64,000 bases of DNA. Origin: Nematostella vectensis. Taxonomy: Eukaryota > Cnidaria > Anthozoa > Actiniaria > Edwardsiidae. Location of the stretch: positions 11,791,040-11,855,039 of the forward strand of contig NC_064042.1 of assembly GCF_932526225.1 (NCBI RefSeq), given 5' to 3'. The notes beneath the pieces are model-generated. The model had not been told where the DNA came from and did no database searches. It saw only the letters and a program-made list of their open reading frames with translations. Shown here in pieces: positions 23,280-38,777 of the stretch (positions are counted from its first letter, which is position 1; the number at the start of each line of letters is the position of its first letter). The position numbers were made by a program, and so were the translations under genes.

Positions 23280-23871
23280 AACGAGTCTAGAATAAGCGAG
23301 GGAAGACGTAAAATTTTGTTTTCAGGGGGGTTCAGCCCAGAATTTTAACGTAAGAATTACACACCAATCTCGTAGTTTTCTCTTGATCATCCTTACACTT
23401 TCCTTTTCGTTCGTTTAAAATTTCTAATCGTGAATCTTGAAAAGGGCGCTTTAATACGGCCAAAGAACATGCAAAAAGTTGTTTTATTTTTCACTAATTT
23501 CGTTTTTCGCCCTATGTTTACCGTATAAATCAATAGGGACAATAAAGAGCTTGGGCTACCTGTGGCAAAATGGGATGATATATGGACCTTGTAATCAGAG
23601 CCTACATCGGCGGCCGGAAGCGGATCGGCGAGTACCTTCCAACACGGTGTTCACAAACCAAAAAATGGTTGCTGTTTCGCTTGCAATCACTTGTACGGCC
23701 TTGTCTGTGAGTCTATATTTTTAGTATGAGATTTTAGACGCGGAAAGAACTTGGAGGTCCCGTGTTTCCGCAGCGGCTGTTTAGCCGACTGGTTTCCGCC
23801 CTAAATTATATGGCTTACCTAATATCCTCTTTAGAATTCAATACAAATGTCATCGTAAAATCATGAGCAGT

Positions 23872-24284
23872 CAGGGGCGTACGCAGCCTATATGCCTGCA
23901 GTCACTGGACTGCAAAATAATTTGGCGATCTTATTTGCATTAAGAGGGGAAAAATCAAATGCTTACTCATTCATTTTTATGTACGTAGTTTTACATATAT
24001 GATGAGGATAAAAACCATAATTTTCTTAATCATGGTAGTCTACAGATGATTTCCAAACATATTGTTATGTCGTTCAGTTCCACGCGACGACTGAAGTCTT
24101 ATTTCAGATCGAGGATGACAGAGGATCGTGTAATATTCTGAAAAGTCTGACGCATTGACGCCAATTTCAAACCCAAATGCGGGAGTTATGAATTCTTCAC
24201 GGGGATGCGGGATAAGTGGCCACGCCTTTATTCAGCTTCTGAATGCTTTGACTGCAACTTGTTAAAATCCTGCGTACGCCCCTG
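23872..24284. mobile_element. MITE with 15-bp perfect terminal inverted repeats and 5-bp target duplication
   Basis: CAGGGGCGTACGCAG (from 23872) and CTGCGTACGCCCCTG (to 24284) are exact inverted repeats, flanked on both sides by GCAGT. About 413 bp with no transposase ORF, hence a non-autonomous DNA element about 600 bp upstream of the ankyrin gene start. The termini begin CAGGGGCG, as in many hAT elements, but the 5-bp duplication is shorter than the usual 8 bp. Confidence 0.8.
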
Positions 24285-26150
24285 GCAGTCCATATACTGA
24301 CGGGAGTCCATATACTGACGGAAGTGTCGGATTTACGGCAAAGCGCAAATGTATTCAAGATATCTATAAACTGCATGTCGCTTCAAAATTTATTCTTTAA
24401 AAAGTCTATGGTGAATATGGGAAAACCAACAATGGGGTGTTTATAATAAAATGAATCCGTCGACCGAAATAAAATCTTGCGATATCTAAATCAAACATGA
24501 TCATAAGCTAGGATTTTATATATGACAATCCTTATGTCTACCACAGGGATAGTTTTGTGTACTTGCGCATTAACTTTTCTCGAGCATATTTTAGCGCATC
24601 TTCACCATTTTCTTGTCTGTTCACACAAATAGCTGGCATATCAGACTTTTCAATTTCAAGGTATTTTTTCATACGCAATGCAATGAAAGAACAAAATATC
24701 AATTAACACGATCTCTTTTGGAGAGTCTCCCCCGACCCTCGCTCCGCTCCCTATTTAGCGCCGCTACACGGGTTAGTTTGGAAGAGGTTAAGCATCCTTG
24801 TTTCAAGTTCGATTTTACCATTGACTTATCCACCATAATGTGAAATTCAAGATAACAATTTGTGATATACATACAATTTCAACTTGATTACTGTTACCCG
24901 ATGTTCAATCATTTGTTGTTGAATACTAGTGAATGAATGTCACAATCTTACTTTGGTAAGGCCTTCACCATAATACATATAAGGTAGATGAATACTTTTG
25001 CAAAATAACGGCAAATTGTAAGACGGTGTGATGTTCGCGGCGAGCTAAATCGGGAGAGTTGCTTGTAAAAACAACAATCAAATCTAAAAGTCTATTCATC
25101 AAAGAAACACGGTTTATGAAAATACAATAAAGGCATAACATACCTTTTATATATTTATGCTGCTTTCGTGGTATAAATCATTTTAGGAGATTATATTTGT
25201 TTTGGAACAAATGCAAAATTTTCCCGTTCGCATAAAAGACACATCACAATAGGTTGCCATAGCGACTTACACCTGCTCTCGTATTTAGCATTTAAAATTC
25301 AGTAATAACTTTCTGCTTTTTATTCGCATCGCTTCGATAAGTCAAGATGGGCATGGTTGTGAGCAATTTAGAAAATATAGCACATTTTATTTTACCCTTT
25401 TTGATGTCAAACACTAATTGCACATTGCTCAATTCATTTTTTTACTTTATTCATATTGTCAATTCTAGCTCTGGTTTAGCTCAATGTCCAAAATCACAAT
25501 GCAAAGGTTGCCCGCAGCTATGTTTATCCAAATTGAACGCAGCAAAAATTTACAAGACCATTTGCTCCCAGCATGCACCGCGCGTATCATACAGAACAAT
25601 AACGCAATTCACACAATAGCTTAAATTGCATTTTACTCCCTACATGAGCTCATCTACCCTTACAACTGTATTACAAGATCAATTCTTATCCATGTATAAA
25701 CAAGTAATCCATCTCAGTTTTCAATTAGTAAGTTTGGGATAAAATAAAGTGGTTCTAATAGTGTCTAAAGCCCAGTCGTCAACCACAACTTCGTTATTGT
25801 TTTTATTCAATATTGGAGCACGTGATAAAGTTACAAAATAACCATCTAAGAACAAAGTTTAATACTTTATTTACCAAATTCAACGAAAATATCGTAGAAA
25901 TGAGCCGATGAAAATGGATGCTTTTTCACACTTGGTACTTTGGTAGGATGACAAAATGGCGGCTGGCAGAGGCTAGTCAATTCCAATATTAATAAGTCAA
26001 CTGGCAATAAATAAATAAATAAATGAAAAAAAAAAAAACAATGACACACGTAAGGGCCAAAAAAAGGTGGTTTAGATGTCCAAGCATTTTCATTCTAATA
26101 GAAAAAGTCGGAAAAATAAATAAAATAAATAAAACTTGGTCGGAGCATCT
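24285..26150. other. Intergenic, no supported gene
   Basis: AT-rich sequence upstream of the ankyrin gene and downstream of TRAPPC14. Open frames here (for example 25347-25619) show no recognisable domain or splice pattern. A short direct repeat GGGAGTCCATATACTGACGG sits at its left edge (about 24288-24325). Confidence 0.5.
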
Positions 26151-26595
26151 ACCTTATTACACTTAATTTTCGCGAGGTCAAAATTTCGCGATTTTGAGAT
26201 GGCGATATTTCGTGACTTTTTATTTTCGCGATTTTCCTATTTTCGTAAACACCAGATCACTTTATTTTCGCGATTTTGGAATAATAATATCAAGCAAAAC
26301 AATGGAATTAAAATGTGCAATAATGATGTGTAATCATCAAAACTGAAACAATTTGTAACAAAGAGATGCGAGGGCTAATTTTAGTTTCATAAGAATCTAT
26401 AAATACAAGTCCAGCTCAACCCCTTGCCGTACTATATGTACATTCGATGACTAAATAGACAAGGTGTTTCCACAAAGCTTATTAAACGGCCAATATTCCC
26501 CAAAAGGCTTCTTGTGTACTCACTTTATTTTCGCGAATCCTTTAAAATCGCGAAATTCGCGAAATTAAAGTGACGTGAGAATTAAGTGTAATAAG
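26151..26595. mobile_element. MITE family member (TTACACTTAATTTTCGCG termini)
   Basis: The left end reads ACCTTATTACACTTAATTTT followed by CGCG. The right end, reverse-complemented, reads CTCTTATTACACTTAATT. The interior has many TTCGCGA words and no ORF. A second copy in opposite orientation lies at 41359-41782, and a degenerate relative near 38807-38930. Confidence 0.75.
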
Positions 26596-27375
26596 AGAGC
26601 AATGGCAAATTACTGTAACAGTTTATATGGTTTCAAGGCCCATTTCACTAAATAATACTATTTTTTCATTCCCCTTAAAGAGTCAAAATTAATAAATAAT
26701 AAAGTAAACCCTGTTAAATTCCAGGTATATCTAATTCTTAGTTCTTTACGGAAAACCAATACTCTTGCAATATGGATTCATCTATGTATATTCTGCAAAT
26801 TCTTATGCAGTATAAATATCCCCATTTATTCCCAGTAAACAGGGTATGGGTAACTGGGTAAAAAGAGTCTAATTCTAGCTACCTATTATTGTCTATAACA
26901 AAAACTTGACAAGAATGGGACAAAGTGCCTGCACCCCCTATTAGGCGGGGCCTCTCCCCAAAATCACCGCTCAGCTGGCAGACCATGGATCGTCCAACCT
27001 AGGAACACAAATTGTGATGAATGTTTTGTAGTAGGAACCTTTGTGTAGTTTTATGTGCATATGCGATTTGAGAATCTGCAATGTGTGAACTGTAATATAT
27101 TTATGTCTGGTGTCACCTGTTTGATGTTAAAAGTCTTCTAATACATATTCTCCCTATAACCTAAAGTCTTAATAAAAAGACCACACAGTGTGTTTTGGTA
27201 CCTTCTGGGGACCTTTAAATGAAAATGTATCACGATAGGGGAAGCAAGGGTGGAGCTGAATCAAAAAGAATGTTGGAAAATTCTTTTTATAAGGGAGGGA
27301 TAGCTCCCCCCCCCCACCCCCCCATCACACCCCTTAAAGAATAAGTGACAAAGAGAACAGATGAGATGAATCCTA

Positions 27376-30300
27376 TTAGTTGAATAGATAATATTCTATT
27401 AAGCTATTTCCATCAGAAGACGTTTTTACCTCATGTAAACCTTCTTGCACAGCAAGAAACTCTACTTGAAAATTTTGTGAGCATCCTGAAGGTACGCTGA
27501 GAATAAAAAGATATAAACAACTCATAGCATAATAATCATAGACTTTAAGACAAAAAGAGGTATATATATATATTAGATTAAAATCCCTTATACCTAAAAT
27601 CACTTAGGCATTTTCTCCTGTATTTTAAGTAAGGTCTTATACATTTACTGTATTTTTGGCTGCTGGAAGGGGGGGGGGGGGGCTGGCTCCCTGCCCCCCG
27701 CCCCCTGGATATGCCCCTGTATATTTCTTAGTGCTGATATAGCCTCTCTCCCCTCTATATCTGCTAATACTGTAACCAACTTAAAATAATAAAATAGCAA
27801 TCTGATGACCCTTTGCTACTGTATAAACCAAGCTATGGACAAGAATACATGAGGCAATTTTTAGCAAATGTAAGGAGTTAATAAATACCCAAGCTTTAAG
27901 GATGGCTGTAGGCAAATAAGAGAATTTGAGTCAATATTGTGCATTCCTGGCATGAGATGAGTACCAAGGTTGTGTTGCCAGAGCATTGATGCATTAAAGT
28001 CTGCTTCATCTTCATTATTGACTGTATAGTTGACGAAAAACCTGCAAAATAATGAATAGTTTATATGAATAGTTCATATTAATGATTTTAGTAGTTGTTT
28101 AATTTAATAATAATTATATAAATGGCTACCCATTATGAACAGCCAATATACATAATATTTATGGATTGCTAACCAACAGTACTGATGAATCATAAACGAA
28201 AAATGGTCTTGAAAATTATACAGTAGCAACTATTTTCCAAGGGCCAGTCAATTCTTATCCGGCATGTTTCTCAATAGCAAAGCAAATGCACGCAATAAAT
28301 TATAGATGATTTGTTAAATTACCCAATGGCCAACTCTTCAATTTTCCACCAGCAAATTGCCATAGTCCCAACATATTAGTATTATATTAGTATCTAAGAT
28401 AGACATGACGGAAACACATGACTTTACATTTCCAATAAGCTCATTTCACATCAAATAAGGCGGAAAATTCCCCTAAGTACTTAGTGAGTAATATCAAACA
28501 TAATATCAAATGAGACTTTTTTTGAATTGATGCGACTTTTTTTAAAGTGTCACTGAAATTTGAGCTTTTCATTCCTAAGCTCATCCATGGTGCAAGGATG
28601 ATCAAGGAGAAAGTTAGAAAGTTATTATAAAAAGCCAAAATCTGGGTATGTGCATTGCAGCCTCTTGTTAGGAAATTGGTGTTTTAAAAAGGGAAAATCA
28701 TTCCGGAATACAAGGAACTGATGGCCAATGTTAAAAATTGTATCTTCTTTCTCCATTTCTTCGAAGTGAGCACGTTCAGGGTTTTTCAGTCATGTCTCTA
28801 AGATATTAGTATCTAAGATATTCTTAAAGCCAAGTTATTACTAGTGATGCAAGTACAAGAACAGTGGTTAGCACCAAAAAAAGGTTTGTTTTTAGTGAAA
28901 ACGAGTTGTGAATAAATCAACTTTCTCAATCCTAAAACTTGGTTGTCATCTTGAAAGATGAGTAGGCTTGTGGTTGGAATTTGATTGGCCAGTTATTGTC
29001 ACCTGACATGAATGACCAAGCACTGTTGTTTTATGTTTCATTTTCACTTCACACAACCAAACGTAAGCACAAGTGCCAAAAAGGGAAAAAAATATATCTT
29101 GTGCTTCCACTTATTGCTGTGTCGTCTGGTTTTAACAGCTAAATAACACCCTTGAGCTTGTGCTTGCATCTGAGCTTGCTTCACAAGTAAAAACTAGGCT
29201 TAACAAACAAGGCATGATTACCTGATGTGTAAACAGTACATTAAAATCTAGAGTGTTTACACTTTATGGTTGGAAAACACTAATCTGCCATACACACACA
29301 CCTTGTTCCATTTTTAATGGTGGAATTTGCAGAGGCCTTCACAGTCACAGATGACCTCTGGATATTTAAATGCGGCAAGCTGAAAGTCAAATACATAAGC
29401 AGGCATTGGTCATAAATATTTTACTTGTTTGTTTGCTTTTTTTTGTAAGAAGATATCAACAATACCCACAACTAGAACAACCAGAGCCTGTGACCTCACC
29501 ACTTTGACAATGGTTAAAAACCTTGAAAAAAGAGATCAGCATTTATTTCTTGATGATCTTTTTTTTTGGTTTATCATTGCCAGCATCACCACCATGTCAT
29601 CTTCATCACCATCATCATTATAACCACCTTCATCATTATGATAACTATCTAGTTCTAGATACTAGAAAGCAGGCCTTCTTTAGATTCCTTTTGTGTTAAA
29701 AAAATATAGTCTTGAGCCTTTTAAAGGTACCTGTATCGTGTGGTGATGTGCTGGTGCCGCAGATCCAAGGTGTTGACACTCCATGTCACAGATGACAGAA
29801 GATCTATGTCCCTCTGCTAGAAAGCACAGAAAAACATAAGAACTCCACAGAGGAGAGATTAAATTCCAGGGAGGGGTGGCTAGGAGGGTTGGGGGTATGG
29901 GGGGCTGGGGTTCTTTCAGTGCTGATTTCAAGGGGGTAAAACCATGTTCTTTCCATTAATTTTGACCACTTCCAGAAGACATGGAAATTTCGGGTTGTGG
30001 TGGGTGGATGACCCTCTTGGTTACAGGTGTGATGAATCGTTTTTCGTTTTTATGTAATGTTTACAAATAATACTTACTTTTTGATATGGTATACTGCTGT
30101 CTGGTTGGACGATTCTGAATAAGTATGTAGAGTGTTCGCATGGGAGAAGAGTAGGGGTGTGTTCACTAGCTTCATTGGGCAGCAATGGAACAGTGTAGAC
30201 GCTTGAGTTGTATCTACGTAGAGATATTTTATCCAAAACAATAATGAGTCAGGAACACAAATTTAATTCTGTGGTGCAAGGAATTTTGATACCTATAGGT

Positions 30301-33300
30301 GAGAGGTTGACATAGAACAGTCTTTGTCAGGTGCCATTTTTTTTATCCTAGCAAAGCACCAAGTGTCAAAAAGCATCCATTTCCATCCGCTGATTTGGAG
30401 AAGCCAATGCAATATTTTTTTATAGAATTCAATAAATAAGATATCAAACTTTATTTTTAGATGATTATTTCGAAATTTAAGTGCATAATGTGCCTTCCAA
30501 TATTAAGTGAAAATAATATTAAAGCTGTGGCTGACAAGGGCTTTTTGAGTTGAGAATGTTTGTTTAAAATGTAAAATTTTAAAAGGGGAATTGTAAAAGA
30601 GACAAACAATAGAAATCAGGATAAGGAGAGGAACTATAAAGAAAAGTTGGATAAAACTATATGCTAAAAGGGTGCAGATTTGCTTCTAGAAAATTATCAT
30701 ATATTATATAACAAGCAAGGTAAATCACTGTACCTGTTTTGTGAGTTAGATAGTGCATGCTTCGCTGGACCAGATCTTCTCGTTATTGAATGAGAGCTTG
30801 TATGGACACTAACTTTATGGATTGTCACAGGTTCACCAAGGCTGTTAATGACTAATACACCAATAAGCTGTGATTAATTATTATTATTATTATTGAAATG
30901 GTTGTAACTATGACAATCTTTTTAACAGTAATACATAGCTGTCAACCCAACTTGGACAAAAATCTTGTGAATCGGGCTAACAGTAAAAATGTGAAAAATA
31001 AAACAAGAGAGCCAATGTGGGTGAATACAGAGAATGTATGGAAATTCTTACAAAAAAAGTCTTGTGAGGAGGTCCAAAATCTTGTGACACGGCACGAGTT
31101 TACAGCCGTGGGTAATGCATATATACAGTATAGTATAGAGATAGTGTAAGAGTGGTAGAATTAACACTTTGCATATCAGTTAACACAATCATAGATCTAT
31201 GGTAGAGGAATTTCTCACCTTCAATTGCAACATAATGTTTGCCTGTAGCCGTTGTGAACTTGCCTCTTACAGTAGGTGGAGATACAACAGGGAGGGTAGC
31301 ATTTACTAGAAGTAAACATTTGAAAACTGGTTATAACACCTTAGTTTAAATTATATCAAACCCTGGGAAATACATCAACTTAAGGTTGAAGTACAGAAAT
31401 GTATTTGAAGTTCTTAAAACCTTATATCAATCTAGCCAAAAGAAAGCAGTAGATAAACTTTTAAAATTTTGAAAAAGGAATGGAATTTGATTGAAATTTG
31501 AATTTTCTACAGAGCTTTAAAAATTGTCCTGGCCCTGCAAAAAGAGATTGAATCGAGTGAATAATTCCAATTTTTGGCAGGAAAGTCTAAAACAACTTAT
31601 TTTCCTTAAATCCCCTTAAAATTTAGAGACAGCTATACCACAAAATATTGGCTAGGTGTTTTCTATTGCAATGCTACCCACAATGAAGCAAAGAATAATT
31701 TGAAGCAGATAATTATATGAAAAAAAAAAAACCTTTGTTTAGGTTTCAAAAACAGCACATGGTTCTGGGAATGTCACCATTCTTGATTGCGCATGCAGCG
31801 TGCACGCAAAATGCAAAAACAACTCACAGACTATAAAATGTTCACTAAAATTTGCAGATTTGTATCCAGAAGTCAAATAATCAGTTGACTACCAGGTTGG
31901 GATATCAAGATGATGGAACAATTTGTAACCACACAACCATCTTCAGCAATAACTACATGCCAAATCCATGTTGGGAAATGTTAAAATACTTTTAGTCTAC
32001 TGTAAGAAGACATGTAGAGGGGGACTAGTATAGTGCATGCTTTATATTTTCTCATGTAATTTGATTGACCTCGATCTACGTCACAACTGTCTGGACCCAG
32101 GCCTTTCAGCTCACAGCCTTTTTTTCTGAAGATTGACCAAAATGCCTCAATATTACAGATTTGTTATTCACATGTTTTATAGCATCCATATAAACCACAT
32201 ACCATTCGGAAGATGAAAATATAAAGAATTTACCAAATCTATAATTTCTGAAAGGTTATATGGACTTTAACACCCGTGAAAACAAAGTAGTTCCATTATC
32301 TTTTTTTTCTGATGCTCAAATTGTCAACAGAAATACTCTACCATCACTTTCCACTAAAACAGCCCCCTCCCCCATCATCTGAAAAATTGATTATTGCGTA
32401 ACACAGTCTACACACCATGACATCTAAATGGTGTCTGAAGATCACCCAAGGCATCATCAGGGTCATTGTTGATAAAGTAGTCCACGTAATTGCTCCACTG
32501 CAGACCATTAGTGACATTAACGGGTGCACTCAGCTCCTGCGTCCACACATTGACTGATAACTTGATTCTTTTGCTCAATGCTGGTAGCACATCCAACGAG
32601 GCAGTAAGAGGGTAGATGATGTCCCCTCTAGATGTTATGATAGGACAGTGTACCTTGATCATAAAATAGAAAAAAGGTTAAAAAACTTACTCGATGATTA
32701 AGAAATGAAATGGAAAGTCAACCCTGTCTGGACACCCTCAAAATGCAAGAAACTGTCTGCTAAAGAGAAATATCTTCTTACTAAAGTAGACACCAAAAAA
32801 TGGCAAAACAAGGATTTAAAAAGGCATGTCAATTGTCATTTCAATTGTGAAAAAGCCCTTATGGCTCAGTCGTTGTTGAATGTATACAAGCACAGTTAAA
32901 CCAAGTCTGTGCTCTGCTCTAAATAACTATTGACAGGTGCATTGGGATCGTAGGCCACCACTTAGCCTCTCAGGTCCCTTCTTTTGGATACCTCGACTTA
33001 AGACCTGGCTAAAATAGCGTGCGACATGTCTCTTAGTTTAGCGACCCAAAGAGACATGGTAGCACATGCCAAATCTTGTAGAAGCAAGAAAGAAATGTTT
33101 CTTTTCGCGCTTCAAATTTTGGCTAAACTAGAAACATTTAGGAGACATGTTGCACACTACTCTACATGTCCCGCTCAACATGTCGCCTAGTTTAGCCAAG
33201 CCTTTAGCCCCCCCCATCCCCCACCAACAGCTTCTCTCTAGAGTCTGGAATTTACTTCAGGCAGCTTAGATTTAAATTATATCAAACCCTGGGTTCAAAC

Positions 33301-34118
33301 CCCCAGCTCCTTGGGTTAGGTAAGTACGTAAACAGAGGCATAATTCCACTGATTATCAGTGCGACAGGTACTCTCCAGGGGATGGGGGTTACAAGTATAC
33401 AAGTATAATAATAATAATAATAATAATTTTAGAAATCAGAATGTTTTCATCTCAGAGTATATTTTCATAAAAAAAATGATCATACATGTAAACATTTGAG
33501 ATAAAGATAAGACAAAAAGCATAAGTATAAAATAATACTTTTCTACTGTTTCCCCCCCCCCCCCCCCCCTTTTTTTTTTTTACGGTTTAGGTCCCACTAC
33601 AAATTTTGTTCTGCTTATTTTAATATTCAACAAGCAAGGAATAAAAATCTAATTAATTATTGCCCGGACAACAGCCCAAGTTATAAAGAATGAATGATCT
33701 ACATTCGTCTTTTTAGAAACAAAGGAGCCAACCACAAAATGTAAACACTTTGACAGGATTATCTTCTCACCTTAGTTGAATCATGAGGTGAATCGATTAT
33801 TTTTTCATTCCTAAACGAGGACACTGCATAACACTTGACGAAACCACTCTTGATCTGTTGACACTCGTCTGACCTACTTGCAAGATCAACACAACTAACG
33901 CTTACACATGTGTTCAAACGTAAAAGTCGATTCTGCCACTCTCGAAGCCCATCGGTCGAATCACCCTTCCCGCGAAACTGCGCGATCAGAAAGAAGTGTA
34001 GAAGTTCTCCCACGAAGCATGAATAGCGTGGTCCTTTCTCGATATCAGACACGGGTTCTCTTGTGGAAATGTGTGGAAGAAAGATGAAGAAGTTGCTATC
34101 TAATTTGACGCCCGCCAT
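27376..34118 (-). CDS. TRAPPC14: TRAPPC14 (MAP11/C7orf43) homologue, 9 exons
   Basis: A subunit associated with the TRAPPII trafficking complex, linked in vertebrates to ciliogenesis. Minus-strand exons: 33771-34118, 32416-32653, 31219-31305, 30734-30851, 30078-30213, 29731-29816, 29302-29379, 27889-28041, 27376-27496. Phases join throughout to give 454 residues. The N-terminus (YSCFVGELLHFFLIAQFRG) resembles the GETVRFLLVL segment of the human protein. Other resemblances are EHSTYLFRIVQ to its EEHNFLFQL region, SVTWSVNTL...TTRYRLP to its VVQWSTPKL...THYRLP region, and FQVEFLAVQEGLHEV to its SVAFQALRTGLFEL region. Human is 580 residues, so this model ends early; a donor-like GAG/GTAAAA after LHE in the last exon may lead to further exons. 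Start ATG 34118 is the only in-frame choice. The identification rests on remembered motifs and on the convergent LAMTOR4. Confidence 0.8.
33006..33198. mobile_element. MITE-like inverted-repeat element in TRAPPC14 intron 1
   Basis: The left end (GGCTAAAATAGCGTGCGACA, then TGT) and the right end (ACATGTCGCCTAGTTTAGCC) are imperfect inverted repeats about 190 bp apart. Internal TAGTTTAGC and GACATG words repeat. No ORF. Confidence 0.65.
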
Positions 34119-34201
34119 AACTTGCCGCCATCTTGAAGTTTGATGTGTGTGAACGCTGAGCTAGCACCGAGGGCTCACGTTCTCTGTAGCAGGCGTAGAG
34201 C

Positions 34202-34372
34202 CCCGTGCGAACTGCGCCAGCACCGGCCACCATTGCTGGCGAATTTTCGCTTGACTGACAAAGGAAATATCAAAATGGGATATGGAATTACTGACATTTC
34301 TTTTGTCTTGTGGTCAGTCGAGCAAGAATTCGCCAGCAATGCTGGCTTGTGCTGGCGCAGTTTGCACAGGGC
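34202..34372. repeat. Long imperfect inverted repeat upstream of TRAPPC14
   Basis: The arms of about 60 bp (left containing GAACTGCGCCAGCACCGGCC and ATTGCTGGCGAATTTTCGC; right containing the reverse of CAAACTGCGCCAGCACAAGC and ATTGCTGGCGAATTCTTGC) surround a loop of about 48 nt. It begins about 85 bp upstream of the TRAPPC14 ATG, so it lies in the 5' UTR or promoter. Confidence 0.8.
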
Positions 34373-34437
34373 CTTATGGTTTAACATAAAACCATTTTGA
34401 TATAAATAAAACTTTTAGAGCCAATATACACGCAAGG

Positions 34438-34578
34438 CGGCAGACGGGAAGGAGTAGGAGGGGAAGGGAGTAGGACGGGGAGGAGTAGGTGGGGAAGGGA
34501 GTAGGTGGGGAAGGGAGTAGGAGGGGAAGGGAGTAGGAGGGGAAGGGAGTAGGAGGGGAAGGGAGTAGGAGGGGAAGG
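34438..34578. repeat. Purine-rich minisatellite (GGGGAAGGGAGTAGGAG-type)
   Basis: About eight 17-18-bp units of GGGGAAGGGAGTAGGAG with GGTGG and CGGGG variants; all-purine apart from one T per unit. Non-coding. Confidence 0.9.
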
Positions 34579-35284
34579 GTGCGCTTGGGGTATACATGTA
34601 CCAATAGTTACCTAAATATGTATCAAGCGTTACATGTGTAAAATGATTACTTAATAAAGACGATATTACACATGTTTAAAACTGTTTATATTCATTTTTG
34701 GAAGTACTCTATGTGACGCCCAGGTACCCGCCTCCCCCAGCCTCTTTCGCCGCCCCTGATACGTGGATGTACGACGTGACGTATTCGTGTTCCGTTTGAA
34801 GTAATTCAGTATCTACACAAGGTGTTTTCATTTTGAAGCAATACGTTTCCACGAAAATGCTAAAATAAGACAAAAAGATGACAAGCTCCACCGCGCATGC
34901 GTCTGTCCACCATTTTTCTTATTTACATCGTATCTTCTTTTGCTACGACCCTAATAATGCGTAAGGGGAACAACTGCACGCTAGCCGGTTCTCATTTAAG
35001 GGTTATTCCGAAATGCGCGCAAAGGGCAGAAGGAAGGAGACGCCTTGGATGAGCTTACACGTGTATACCCTCGCCCCTACAAGCCCCAAGCAGGCCCTCG
35101 CGCATTTAGAGAAAACATTCCAGAAGAGCCCCATATGAAAAAAGTCTTGGAGACAGGGAAAAAATGAAAAGAACATGTGTGATAAGAGGAAGATATGCCT
35201 TGGTCTCGTGACATGCACATTTGCAGCCACAAATTAAATCAAAAATAAAAAAGCCGATATTACAACAATCGTTATTTCGCCAGA
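34579..35284. other. Intergenic between TRAPPC14 and the MCT-like gene
   Basis: No gene supported. It contains the 3' flank of the transporter (its stop is at 35285 on the minus strand) and moderately GC-rich sequence with no clear repeat. Confidence 0.5.

Positions 35285-38777
<3,493 letters not shown>

Noticed and set aside
25347-25619. 90-residue plus-strand frame with hydrophobic start
   Set aside because: No family resemblance, no splice partners, AT-rich context.
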